This document shows positions 15,962 to 22,810 of a stretch of 22,810 nt of DNA, piece after piece. The first letter of the stretch is position 1; the number at the start of each line of letters is the position of its first letter. The stretch is from Stramenopiles sp. TOSAG23-3 (taxonomy: Eukaryota > Sar). A program made the position numbers and the translations under genes. A model generated the notes under the pieces. It was not told the DNA's origin and searched no databases. It was given only the letters and a program-made list of their open reading frames with translations. The DNA lies in the NCBI GenBank assembly GCA_900128585.1, contig LT642326.1, forward strand, positions 1-22,810, written 5' to 3'.

Positions 15962-17410
15962 ATGTCGAAAAAACGAAAACAAACGATCACGTATAATGGG
16001 GGAGATCAAGAATACTGGGTGAACACATATGATATGGGAGATCAAAGGAGCTTATCCTCGTTGGCTCCCATCGCTGCGGAGAGTGGTTTGGATGATTATG
16101 GGATAGGGATGCAATTTCAAACATACGCTTGGTCCCCCGACAGCAAGAACATTCTGTTCCCATTTCCAGTAAATAACAAAAAAGGCGAACAAGAGATGTG
16201 TCTGCACGTGTTTGACACGGACCGCATGCAACTGACGGTGAAGGTAAATACTGGGGTGGAAGCATTTCGTGCACTTAGTTGGTCCCCAAAAGGGGATGTA
16301 TTTGCCGCTCTGTTCTACGACACGTGTAAAATATACAATAGCGGCACGGGAAACGTAGAGCAAACGATACAAATCCAGTGTGAATATAGCCGTCTGAGCA
16401 TAGCATGGTCCGTAGACGGGACCACTTTGTGTCTCCCAACGTCCGACTATTTGTATTTTTACGAGGTTGCGACCGGAAAAGAGCTTCGGCGGGTGCATTT
16501 TGATGGCGTTGGATCTGAGCCGCAGGCGTTGGCATATTCTCTAGATGGCATGTTCTTGGCAGTTGGAGACTCTTACTTCGGAATCTCAATATTTAAGCTG
16601 TCCACGGCTGCGTTTGAATGCACGCGACTGGCAAAAGTTCGCGGTGCAGTAAGCTCATACGATTTTATCAGTCCAGAAGCTGCATCTGGGAATATGAAGA
16701 GCTTCGGCGGCGTTCTAGCCATGTCGGCACATAGGAAAGAGTTGTTGAGAAAGAAACCAAAGCCAAAGAAACGTAAATTGGGGGACGCGGCGATGTTTTT
16801 TCATCGTAGGGTCATCCCGGATTCAGGCCATGTTGCAGACAGTGGTATTACAAGCCTTTGCTGGAGCCCAGATGGCAACCTGTTGGCCGCTGGCGATTCT
16901 GCGGGAGGCGTGCACGTTTGGAATATGGCGACTGGAAGAATCCAGTTTGCTTCAGAGGATATCGAATGGACAGATTACTACGACCAAGACCAGTTCGCCG
17001 AACTGCTTCAGAACAGGGGCGCGCATCAAATATGTTCCCAGCGAAAACGGCCACCAACAATAACAGTGCCGAATCTGAACAACCGTTCAAACCATTTGAA
17101 GGACGGTAACTGCCGGGCGTCACCTTGCTGGCTATCGTTTTCAAGCAAGGGGGACAAATTGTACTCATGCAACGGCCATGTGCGAATCTGGGACGTTGCC
17201 AACGGTGTCAGCACAGTCCATTGCTCTGCACACGCATGCTGCTCCATGTCACCCGACAGCTCGAAATTGGCAGGGTTTTACTACGACCCGGATGGCTACA
17301 TAGAAGCCCCCCCGAAACTGCTCAACGACGACGCGGTTGACGATAGTGTCAAACTGTGCGTTTCGAACTTTGACGGGAAGAATGATGGTGCACAGTTAAA
17401 AAAAGAATGA
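15962..17410 (+). CDS. WD40-repeat protein with nuclear localisation-type insert
   Basis: The 482-residue product is a single beta-propeller scaffold. WD-type blades with the [LA]xWSxDG pattern start at about residues 54, 106, 146, 189, 298, 391 and 426. The clearest is LCWSPDGNLLAAGDSAGGVH ending in VWNM, and another ends VRIWDV. A loop between the fourth and fifth blades carries a very basic run at 263-272 (RKKPKPKKRK), a typical nuclear localisation signal. A second insert lies at about 320-375. The N-terminus is also basic (MSKKRKQ). WD40 propellers act as protein-interaction platforms, and I cannot assign this one to a known complex from sequence alone. The ATG lies in an A-rich context, and the region is divergent from the two-exon gene. 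Confidence 0.82.
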   Translation: MSKKRKQTITYNGGDQEYWVNTYDMGDQRSLSSLAPIAAESGLDDYGIGMQFQTYAWSPDSKNILFPFPVNNKKGEQEMCLHVFDTDRMQLTVKVNTGVEAFRALSWSPKGDVFAALFYDTCKIYNSGTGNVEQTIQIQCEYSRLSIAWSVDGTTLCLPTSDYLYFYEVATGKELRRVHFDGVGSEPQALAYSLDGMFLAVGDSYFGISIFKLSTAAFECTRLAKVRGAVSSYDFISPEAASGNMKSFGGVLAMSAHRKELLRKKPKPKKRKLGDAAMFFHRRVIPDSGHVADSGITSLCWSPDGNLLAAGDSAGGVHVWNMATGRIQFASEDIEWTDYYDQDQFAELLQNRGAHQICSQRKRPPTITVPNLNNRSNHLKDGNCRASPCWLSFSSKGDKLYSCNGHVRIWDVANGVSTVHCSAHACCSMSPDSSKLAGFYYDPDGYIEAPPKLLNDDAVDDSVKLCVSNFDGKNDGAQLKKE

Positions 17411-18478
17411 TCCCCGGCGTGGTTGTCTCGGAACAGTTAGGATCGTAAAATGGCTTTGTACACGAGGGACGGGAACTCTGAAATGTAATTATCTACTAGA
17501 GAATACAAAATATTTATACATTCGAGGAGGAATCTCTTAGCCGTCTCTATTATACTACGGTGCCAAGAAGGTTCGAAGAAGTACCAACAGGCGTTCTAGA
17601 CAATATACTACGAAGTAAGTGAATGAATGAATAAATAAGAAAGAGACTGTGTAAACGAGGAGGAGAAGTCTCTTCATAAGCTTATAAATGAGGTTTTGTT
17701 GTAAAAAAAAGGGGGTTGTTGTGTTGTTGTTGTTTCTTAATATTATTAATGTCACATATAAATAACACACAATGTTATTTATATATATATACATGGTGAG
17801 TAAATACATAGCAATAACATTGCATGTTTCATAATTTTTATTAATTTTATTATTTTCGCTCTTTTTTTTTTATTACATGATGTACTCATATTATATATAT
17901 TCGTCTAGGCATTTATTATTTTACGATCTATTTTTTGCAGACGACCATCTTCAAGTAGACTTTTACAGTGCTGTGTTTATGTTAATTATGAGATTGTATC
18001 CAAATTAAAAAAGATTTCTTAAAATGTCCAATAAATAAATAGCTAATATAATAAAAATAGAACGACTGACTATAATAGTCTTCAATCTATATTATAATAA
18101 AATATCGGAGTTGCGTTGCTGTGTTCTTGTGCGTGGGTGTGTGGGTGTGGTTTGCTGCTTGGATAGTCATTGATATCTTTTTTTATTATTTTATTTTACT
18201 ATTTTATTATACTTATAATATCATCATTATAGTCTCTATGTACTATATAATATTATTTAAAAAAAAAAAAACTTTATTATTTTTTCTTCCTCCTTGTTGT
18301 ATGTAATTGTGCTCCTCGTAACAAATGAGAAGAATAATACCCAGTTGATCTCGTCCGTCTCCAACTCCACATCCAAAATATACATTGACGAAAAAGAAGC
18401 GAGCAAAAGTACACGCGTGACGCAGGGGAAAACAGCACACCATACATTCAAAACCAAATCGAGATTTGCCAAGCCAAC
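17411..18478. other. AT-rich intergenic spacer
   Basis: About 1.07 kb without a supported gene. The first 150 bases are the likely 3' UTR of the WD40 gene. The middle is AT-rich with ATT, TATA and T-run tracts and a short GTGGGTGTGT stretch near 18132. Small frames here (near 17555-17809 and 18121-18306) encode only low-complexity Ile/Leu/Tyr/Phe peptides. The last 150 bases, less AT-rich, probably include the leader of the lectin-EEP gene. Confidence 0.7.
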
Positions 18479-21400
18479 ATGGCTGCGCCTACCAACCAAC
18501 TTGTCGGTGGGGAAGTTTTATTTGAGCGTACTACGGGTAGTAGCAGAGACGCAACACAAGAAATCAAATACGGCTTAAGCGAAAATTCTCTTGTATCTGT
18601 GTTTATAGGAGGGTCTATGACAGGAAACTTGTCGGAAGAAGAACCATTTTCAATATCGGTTGAAGTTGAAAGTAGAACTTTTGAAGGATTTACACTAAAA
18701 ATGCACTCCAGCATTGAGTCTTGTTTATTTTGTTACGTAGTTGCAGAAGGTGCAGATACGCCTGAGATTAAGTCTGGGAAGGTAGAAATAGCGGAAGATG
18801 ACTTATCAAACGATGAACAGGTGGAAAAAGACCTTACTGGCATACCTGACAAAAATAAGCTTTTTATAGCATTTTCCAAAATTGAAAAAGTAGCAGACAG
18901 AGCGAATTTGAGAGTTGAAGCTAAAACTATCGACGACGGTACGGCTATACAATGTAAAACGTGGTCAAATACGAAACTGGGGAATGTGGAACTTACATGG
19001 TTAAGTCTTCCACAAACATATAGTCTGAAAACCATCGAATCCTCGGGAGATTGGGATGATGACGATCCTTTAACTTTAGATCGTTTAGAAACAGATTGTT
19101 TAGAAACAGATCGTTCCGACGAGATTTTCGGGATTACTACGCTAGACATCGATAATGTGAAACCATTCAAATTCTCCATAGTCCCAAATGAATGTATAGA
19201 AGGTACTATTTGGAAGTTATCTGGAATGTTTTTACCTTTGAGGATAAAAAAAACCCGAGTTAAAACAGAATTAGAAAAGATAAAAATATTGCAGGCTGCG
19301 ATTTGCCTTTCCATGGAGGCTATCCAAAGATATGATGGTAATATAGATGTGAACACAATACCTTTTAGTGAGTTGAAGAAATTATGGATGCCAGATGAGT
19401 GCCCCACCAAGATTTGTTATGATACATTGGCAGAAAAGGGTCATCCTTTTGGCGAAAATGGCACGGGAGTAAAAAAATTTTTACTTCAATCTGTATTTCC
19501 TCCTCCTGGAGCAAAAGTAACAGATGAAAAGATGAGTGACTTTCAAATCTGGGCTACGGGAATGCTCCTTCTAGTATTGAAAAATGAGGAACTTTCTTGT
19601 AAAAATATCTTTCTATACCTAACAAGTATATTAAACGAGCGCGATATTGCGACGGACGAACAAAAAGAGTGTTTATACGACACAATTAATTCCGATGGCA
19701 GAAGGAAAATCAACGAAAAGTTTTATTCTACTGAGAATGAATGGGTAAAAATGTTTGCGAGTACAGTCAATCAAATACTGGACATATACGGAGAGAATTA
19801 CAATGAGTTTAAACGGGAAGACACAATTTTGTATTGCTGGATATTGTTGAATCAGGGGAACAATGGGTGGACTTCTTACTTTCCGCGATATATGCGATAC
19901 GCAATTTTGCAAGAAGTATACGGCCAGACAGTGTTTGAGATGATACAGGACTATGAAAAAAGCTTTACACGATTACGTGGCTTGCGTTGGAAAAAATTTC
20001 ATATTAACGGTACCTTTGAGAAGGAGAATATAATAGAAAACTGTCCTGAAATAGAAGACACTTTTCTAAAAGTTGCTTTGGATTTCGTCGACTCTGGTGA
20101 GAAGGAGTACCCGTACCTCGACGCATTCTCGAGTGCTTTCCAGTTTTTACAGAAAAGAATAAAGGATGACTCGGAAAATAAACGTGGAAAATCTCGCGGA
20201 TTGTACGTTAAACTAATTTCTGATTGTTTTATAAAATGCTTTGATGACGACCACAAGCCTGGTAATCTTGAAACAATGTTTGGAAAAATTATTTCTGCTT
20301 CTTGCGATGAATCCTTTTTAAAAGAAAGAGCATTTAGTTTTCTTGTTTTTCTTGATTTTCTTTTGGACATTGCAGACAAGTTAGAAGTGAATCGTATGGA
20401 CCTTTTTTTCAATTATTTGGAAGCGAAGTCAAACGACTCCATCTTAAATTCAGACACCATCAACCATATTTGCAAGTTAAAGAACTGCCCGAAATTTGTT
20501 GTTGACGATGGTAAATTTGTATCGGCATTTATACAAGTAACCGGCGAAGGAAATAATAGTATTAAAGTCGACGAAAACCTGTATTGGGCGTGCAAACTTG
20601 TGAGTCTCCCGCTATATTATTATGGACCAGAAGCGGTGGGCGATACGGTTTTTCTGCCACAGACGATATGCAAGAGACTAATTGCAACGGAAAATGAAAG
20701 TACAGAAAACACCATCGTCAATGTCAAGAGTTTTGTCAAAAAACGAAAGGAAAGGAAACGAATAAAAATTGGTAGTTGGAACATAGCATTTATGATGGGA
20801 ACGGACACGGGTAAGCACGACGAAAAGAGCTACAACACCAAAATTGAATGGATTGCAAGCAAAATCAACGAGTCTAAATGCGATATAGTAGCACTACAAG
20901 AATTTTTAAAAAATACCCTAACAGTAAAGAAGGGCGGGGAAAACGAACAAAAGACGGTAGAAAATGTTAAACACCATCTTCTCAGCGAATTAAAGAAAGC
21001 GAGCTACTTTAAACCTTGGAAAATACTAACCGGAGGTTCGTTGGCCTTTTTATACGATTCGTCGGTTATAAGATGCGATGCGGATGAGATGTCCGACATT
21101 ATATATGAAAACAGGAATGATGTGGATGATAACGTTAAATATGATAAAACCAAAATGGAGAGACCTCCAATATTCGCATTCTTTCGGACGCCTACGTTTG
21201 AATTTGCACTGTGTAACTTCCACATAAAATCCGGAGATGCCGGGGCAAAGGAAGAAGTCGAGTATTTCACAAGTTATTTAGTACCTGGTTTGGAAAGAGA
21301 ATATAAGGAACGAGCGAAAAACATAATATTCTTAGGCGATTTCAATTTGTCCGCCTTTGGAAAAAAATCTCCACAGCCCAAAGGGGCATGGAATACGTTG

Positions 21401-21763
21401 ACAAATCGGCATTGGGCGCCGAGAATATATCATCCAACGAATGTGTATGCAGGTAAGGAGTGGGAAGGAAAACAGGAAAAATGGTACGATAATATCTTTG
21501 TGCATAATCTTATTGAAGGCACCAAAGTAATTGCACCAGCTGTTAGTGAGGTAGTCCTGCGTAGGGAGAAATACAAGTGTGATTTTGTACTCCCGGTAGT
21601 CGGGGAAACCGAACTTGGCATCTTGGCGGGCAAGAAAAAGAGCGGCAAGGAAACGTATCGTATGTTGAAGAAGAACTATACCGACCACAATTTGGTATTT
21701 GTAAACCTAGACAATAACAGGAAAAAGCTAATACATACAGACCGTGTAATGCGGTTCCGGTGA
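18479..21763 (+). CDS. Tandem H-type-lectin-like domains fused to an EEP (DNase I-fold) nuclease/phosphatase
   Basis: The product has 1094 residues. Residues about 98-178 match the H-type lectin fold: an opening KSGKVEI strand, then NLRVEAK (143-149), then CKTWSNTKLGNVELTWLSL (159-177). These are the hallmarks of Helix pomatia agglutinin and the discoidin C-terminal domain; R145 falls where those lectins have a sugar-contacting arginine. Residues about 8-91 look like a diverged first copy (GGEVLFE, then VEVESRTFEGFTLKMHS). About 200-745 is helical and unrecognised. A basic linker (about 751-763) leads into an EEP domain with N768 (GSWNIAF), E808 (DIVALQE), H915 (NFHIKS), D954/N956 (GDFNLS), D1004 (WYDNIFVHN) and D1069-H1070 (TDHNLVF), so it is catalytically intact. 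Substrate (DNA, RNA, inositol phosphate or lipid) is unknown. No signal peptide and no reverse transcriptase are present. Codon use is AT-richer than the CNB, KBP and WD40 genes. The ATG has A at -3 and G at +4. Confidence 0.8.
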   Translation: MAAPTNQLVGGEVLFERTTGSSRDATQEIKYGLSENSLVSVFIGGSMTGNLSEEEPFSISVEVESRTFEGFTLKMHSSIESCLFCYVVAEGADTPEIKSGKVEIAEDDLSNDEQVEKDLTGIPDKNKLFIAFSKIEKVADRANLRVEAKTIDDGTAIQCKTWSNTKLGNVELTWLSLPQTYSLKTIESSGDWDDDDPLTLDRLETDCLETDRSDEIFGITTLDIDNVKPFKFSIVPNECIEGTIWKLSGMFLPLRIKKTRVKTELEKIKILQAAICLSMEAIQRYDGNIDVNTIPFSELKKLWMPDECPTKICYDTLAEKGHPFGENGTGVKKFLLQSVFPPPGAKVTDEKMSDFQIWATGMLLLVLKNEELSCKNIFLYLTSILNERDIATDEQKECLYDTINSDGRRKINEKFYSTENEWVKMFASTVNQILDIYGENYNEFKREDTILYCWILLNQGNNGWTSYFPRYMRYAILQEVYGQTVFEMIQDYEKSFTRLRGLRWKKFHINGTFEKENIIENCPEIEDTFLKVALDFVDSGEKEYPYLDAFSSAFQFLQKRIKDDSENKRGKSRGLYVKLISDCFIKCFDDDHKPGNLETMFGKIISASCDESFLKERAFSFLVFLDFLLDIADKLEVNRMDLFFNYLEAKSNDSILNSDTINHICKLKNCPKFVVDDGKFVSAFIQVTGEGNNSIKVDENLYWACKLVSLPLYYYGPEAVGDTVFLPQTICKRLIATENESTENTIVNVKSFVKKRKERKRIKIGSWNIAFMMGTDTGKHDEKSYNTKIEWIASKINESKCDIVALQEFLKNTLTVKKGGENEQKTVENVKHHLLSELKKASYFKPWKILTGGSLAFLYDSSVIRCDADEMSDIIYENRNDVDDNVKYDKTKMERPPIFAFFRTPTFEFALCNFHIKSGDAGAKEEVEYFTSYLVPGLEREYKERAKNIIFLGDFNLSAFGKKSPQPKGAWNTLTNRHWAPRIYHPTNVYAGKEWEGKQEKWYDNIFVHNLIEGTKVIAPAVSEVVLRREKYKCDFVLPVVGETELGILAGKKKSGKETYRMLKKNYTDHNLVFVNLDNNRKKLIHTDRVMRFR

Positions 21764-21960
21764 TTAGACACATTTGAACCGAACTTACGAAAGAGTTCAG
21801 TTAATTTAAGTAAGACAAGAAAATTGGCTGTTATTTTAAGTAATTTAAAAAATATCTAATTTGGTCAGAGATTTCATTTTTTTAAAATTTTATCCAAAAA
21901 TATTTTGTTCTTTTAGAGTGTATCTCTTGTTTTTAATTTTAATTACACACACGCTTAAAT

Positions 21961-22165
21961 AAAACAAGAAAATTGGCTGTTATTTAAGTAATTAAAAATT
22001 AATTGTACCACTGCGAACTGAAAGCTAGATTTAGACATTCTGGGTTTACATTCCTTCATGAACTGCGAACTTATCTTTGCTCTTTTGGTTTTACTAAATT
22101 CGATATACCCTTGTCACTTAGTCTTGACTATCATTCTCAGATGTACTCCATTTATGATCTGAATC
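21961..22165 (+). repeat. Left arm of the inverted repeat
   Basis: This arm pairs with the complement of about 22355-22710. It runs from the AAAACAAG end through two GCGAAC-containing blocks to a segment ending near CTGAATCAGTAG. Mismatches are scattered, about one in eight by eye, so the arms are not recent identical copies. Confidence 0.65.
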
Positions 22166-22204
22166 AGTAGATGGATTATTAAACAAAGCGAATTTTAAAA
22201 CAAT

Positions 22205-22456
22205 ATGAAGAAGATAAATTTTAATCAACGAGCACCTTTAAAACATTCACGCCGCTGCTTGGACAACTACACAAGGAATTATTCATCTATGGGTGAAACA
22301 TTGGGCGAGACATTGGGTGAGGAAGTTAACTGTGGGTCTTTTGACATCGACGCAATTCCACACACTGATTCGGATCATGCATGGAATACACATGAGAATA
22401 ATAGTTCAAGACTAAGTGACAAGGGTATATTGATTACTAAAATCACAACAATATAG
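22205..22456 (+). pseudogene. 83-codon ORF inside the inverted-repeat element
   Basis: The ATG-initiated frame spans the centre of the element and runs into the right arm. It holds a 15-base internal repeat (GETLGETLGEE) and the stretch HTDSDHAWNTHENNSSRLSD. The complement of the left arm can encode a related peptide (STDSDHKWSTSENDS) before a 1-base indel breaks the frame. This suggests a duplicated, decaying coding segment of a transposon protein. No family is recognised, and expression as a functional gene is doubtful. Confidence 0.3.
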
Positions 22457-22710
22457 AGATACACGTTCGCAGTACATGAAAGTTTAATCAAGTTAAAATT
22501 AGGGTATGAGGAAGCTAAATTTAATTACTTAAAATAAATAACAGCCAATTTTCTTGTTTTTAATTATGTTACTTAAAACCAAAAGAGAAAAGATAAGTTC
22601 GCAGTTCGCAGTACATGAAGGAATGTAAACCTTGAATGTCTAAATTTAGAGTTCAGTTCGCAGTACATTAATTTTAATTACCTAAAATAACAGCCAATTT
22701 TCTTGTTTTT
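22355..22710 (-). repeat. Right arm of the inverted repeat (with internal insertion)
   Basis: Read on the - strand from 22710, this arm follows the left arm up to about the GGTTTTAAG block. It then carries an extra stretch holding a second end-motif copy and another TTCATGTACTGCGAAC block, and resumes matching at AATATACCCTTGTCACTTAG. Confidence 0.65.
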
Positions 22711-22810
22711 ATTTAAAATTACTTATATATAACAGCCCTGCAAAGTGTAACCGGCCGGGCTTTCTAGAATCTGGACTCAACCACAGAAACACCGACAACC
22801 TACCCCCCCC

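Larger units (their letters stand above)
21815..22736. mobile_element. Nested inverted-repeat (foldback / MITE-like) element
   Basis: A motif containing AAGAAAATTGGCTGTTAT followed by a TAAGTAATT-like tail occurs four times: direct at 21815 and 21961, inverted at about 22521-22561 and 22672-22710. A fifth, partial inverted copy lies at about 22711-22736. Core arms 21961-22165 and 22710-22355 (complement) align over about 200 bases, with roughly 120-150 extra bases in the right arm around the third copy. Shared arm blocks include GGTTTACATTCCTTCATG, ACTGCGAAC, CTCTTTTGGTTTTA and ATACCCTTGTCACTTAGTCT. No transposase is visible and no target-site duplication could be defined, because the symmetry continues into the flanks. 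The structure suggests a non-autonomous terminal-inverted-repeat element that inserted or duplicated into itself. Confidence 0.6.
21764..22810. other. Repeat-rich right end of the window
   Basis: After the lectin-EEP stop the sequence is AT-rich and consists mostly of a nested inverted-repeat element (listed separately). From about 22737 composition changes abruptly to GC-rich, non-repetitive sequence that runs 65 bases into a final C-run. Too little of that segment is present to classify. Confidence 0.75.

Noticed and set aside
17555-17809. Small hydrophobic frame in the spacer after the WD40 gene
   Set aside because: It lies in AT-rich sequence with Ile/Leu/Tyr/Asn bias, no motif and no good start context.
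18121-18306. 61-codon frame before the lectin-EEP gene
   Set aside because: It runs through T-rich and TAT repeats and looks like chance.
20759-21763. EEP domain as a sign of a LINE-type retrotransposon
   Set aside because: In LINEs the endonuclease precedes a reverse transcriptase. Here it is C-terminal, the frame ends right after it, and no reverse transcriptase is present in any frame.
1-22810. The whole window as a large DNA virus genome segment
   Set aside because: Long microsatellite-rich spacers, a spliced gene and cellular families such as KBP and a PhyH oxygenase point to a nuclear genome. No viral replication or capsid gene is seen.
1-22810. CRISPR arrays or prokaryotic operons
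   Set aside because: There are no regularly spaced repeats with unique spacers, and genes are separated by hundreds of bases with independent starts.

Overview
The window looks like nuclear DNA of a single-celled or simple eukaryote. Five long intron-free genes sit in A-favourable (Kozak-like) start contexts. A sixth gene is interrupted by a textbook 79-nt GT-AG intron. The spacers are very AT-rich and full of microsatellites. The families are eukaryotic: a cyclic-nucleotide-binding protein, a KIF-binding protein, a PhyH-type dioxygenase, a J-domain protein, a C3HC4 RING protein and a WD40 protein. I cannot name the lineage. The contig starts in a (GAAA)n tract and ends in a C-run, so both ends look like assembly breaks.

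Layout. Positions 1-741 are low-complexity DNA and a leader. Four genes then run in tandem on the + strand: CNB-domain coiled-coil protein (742-3033), KIF-binding protein (3860-5836), 2-oxoglutarate oxygenase of the PhyH type (6295-7233) and J-domain protein with two UBZ4-like zinc fingers (7942-10398). The three spacers between them each carry a TTC-repeat tract on the coding strand, about 200 nt after the upstream stop. Next comes an AT-rich island (about 10.4-12.4 kb) with a small RING-finger gene on the - strand and two doubtful small ORFs. A two-exon nuclear-looking gene follows on the - strand (15090-12393); a naive reading shows it as two separate ORFs. It is divergent from a WD40-repeat gene (15962-17410).

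The right end differs. An AT-richer 1094-codon gene (18479-21763) encodes two tandem H-type-lectin-like domains, a long unrecognised central region and a C-terminal endonuclease/exonuclease/phosphatase (EEP) domain with all its catalytic residues. It is followed by a nested inverted-repeat (foldback or MITE-like) element at about 21.8-22.74 kb.

I see no operon logic: the genes look like independent housekeeping or regulatory loci. The most unusual item is the lectin-EEP fusion next to the foldback repeat. Its architecture, sugar recognition plus a DNase-I-fold hydrolase, would suit a self/non-self or defence role, but that is inference. Other points worth checking are the hidden spliced gene, the J-domain/UBZ4 combination and the RING-containing AT-rich island.
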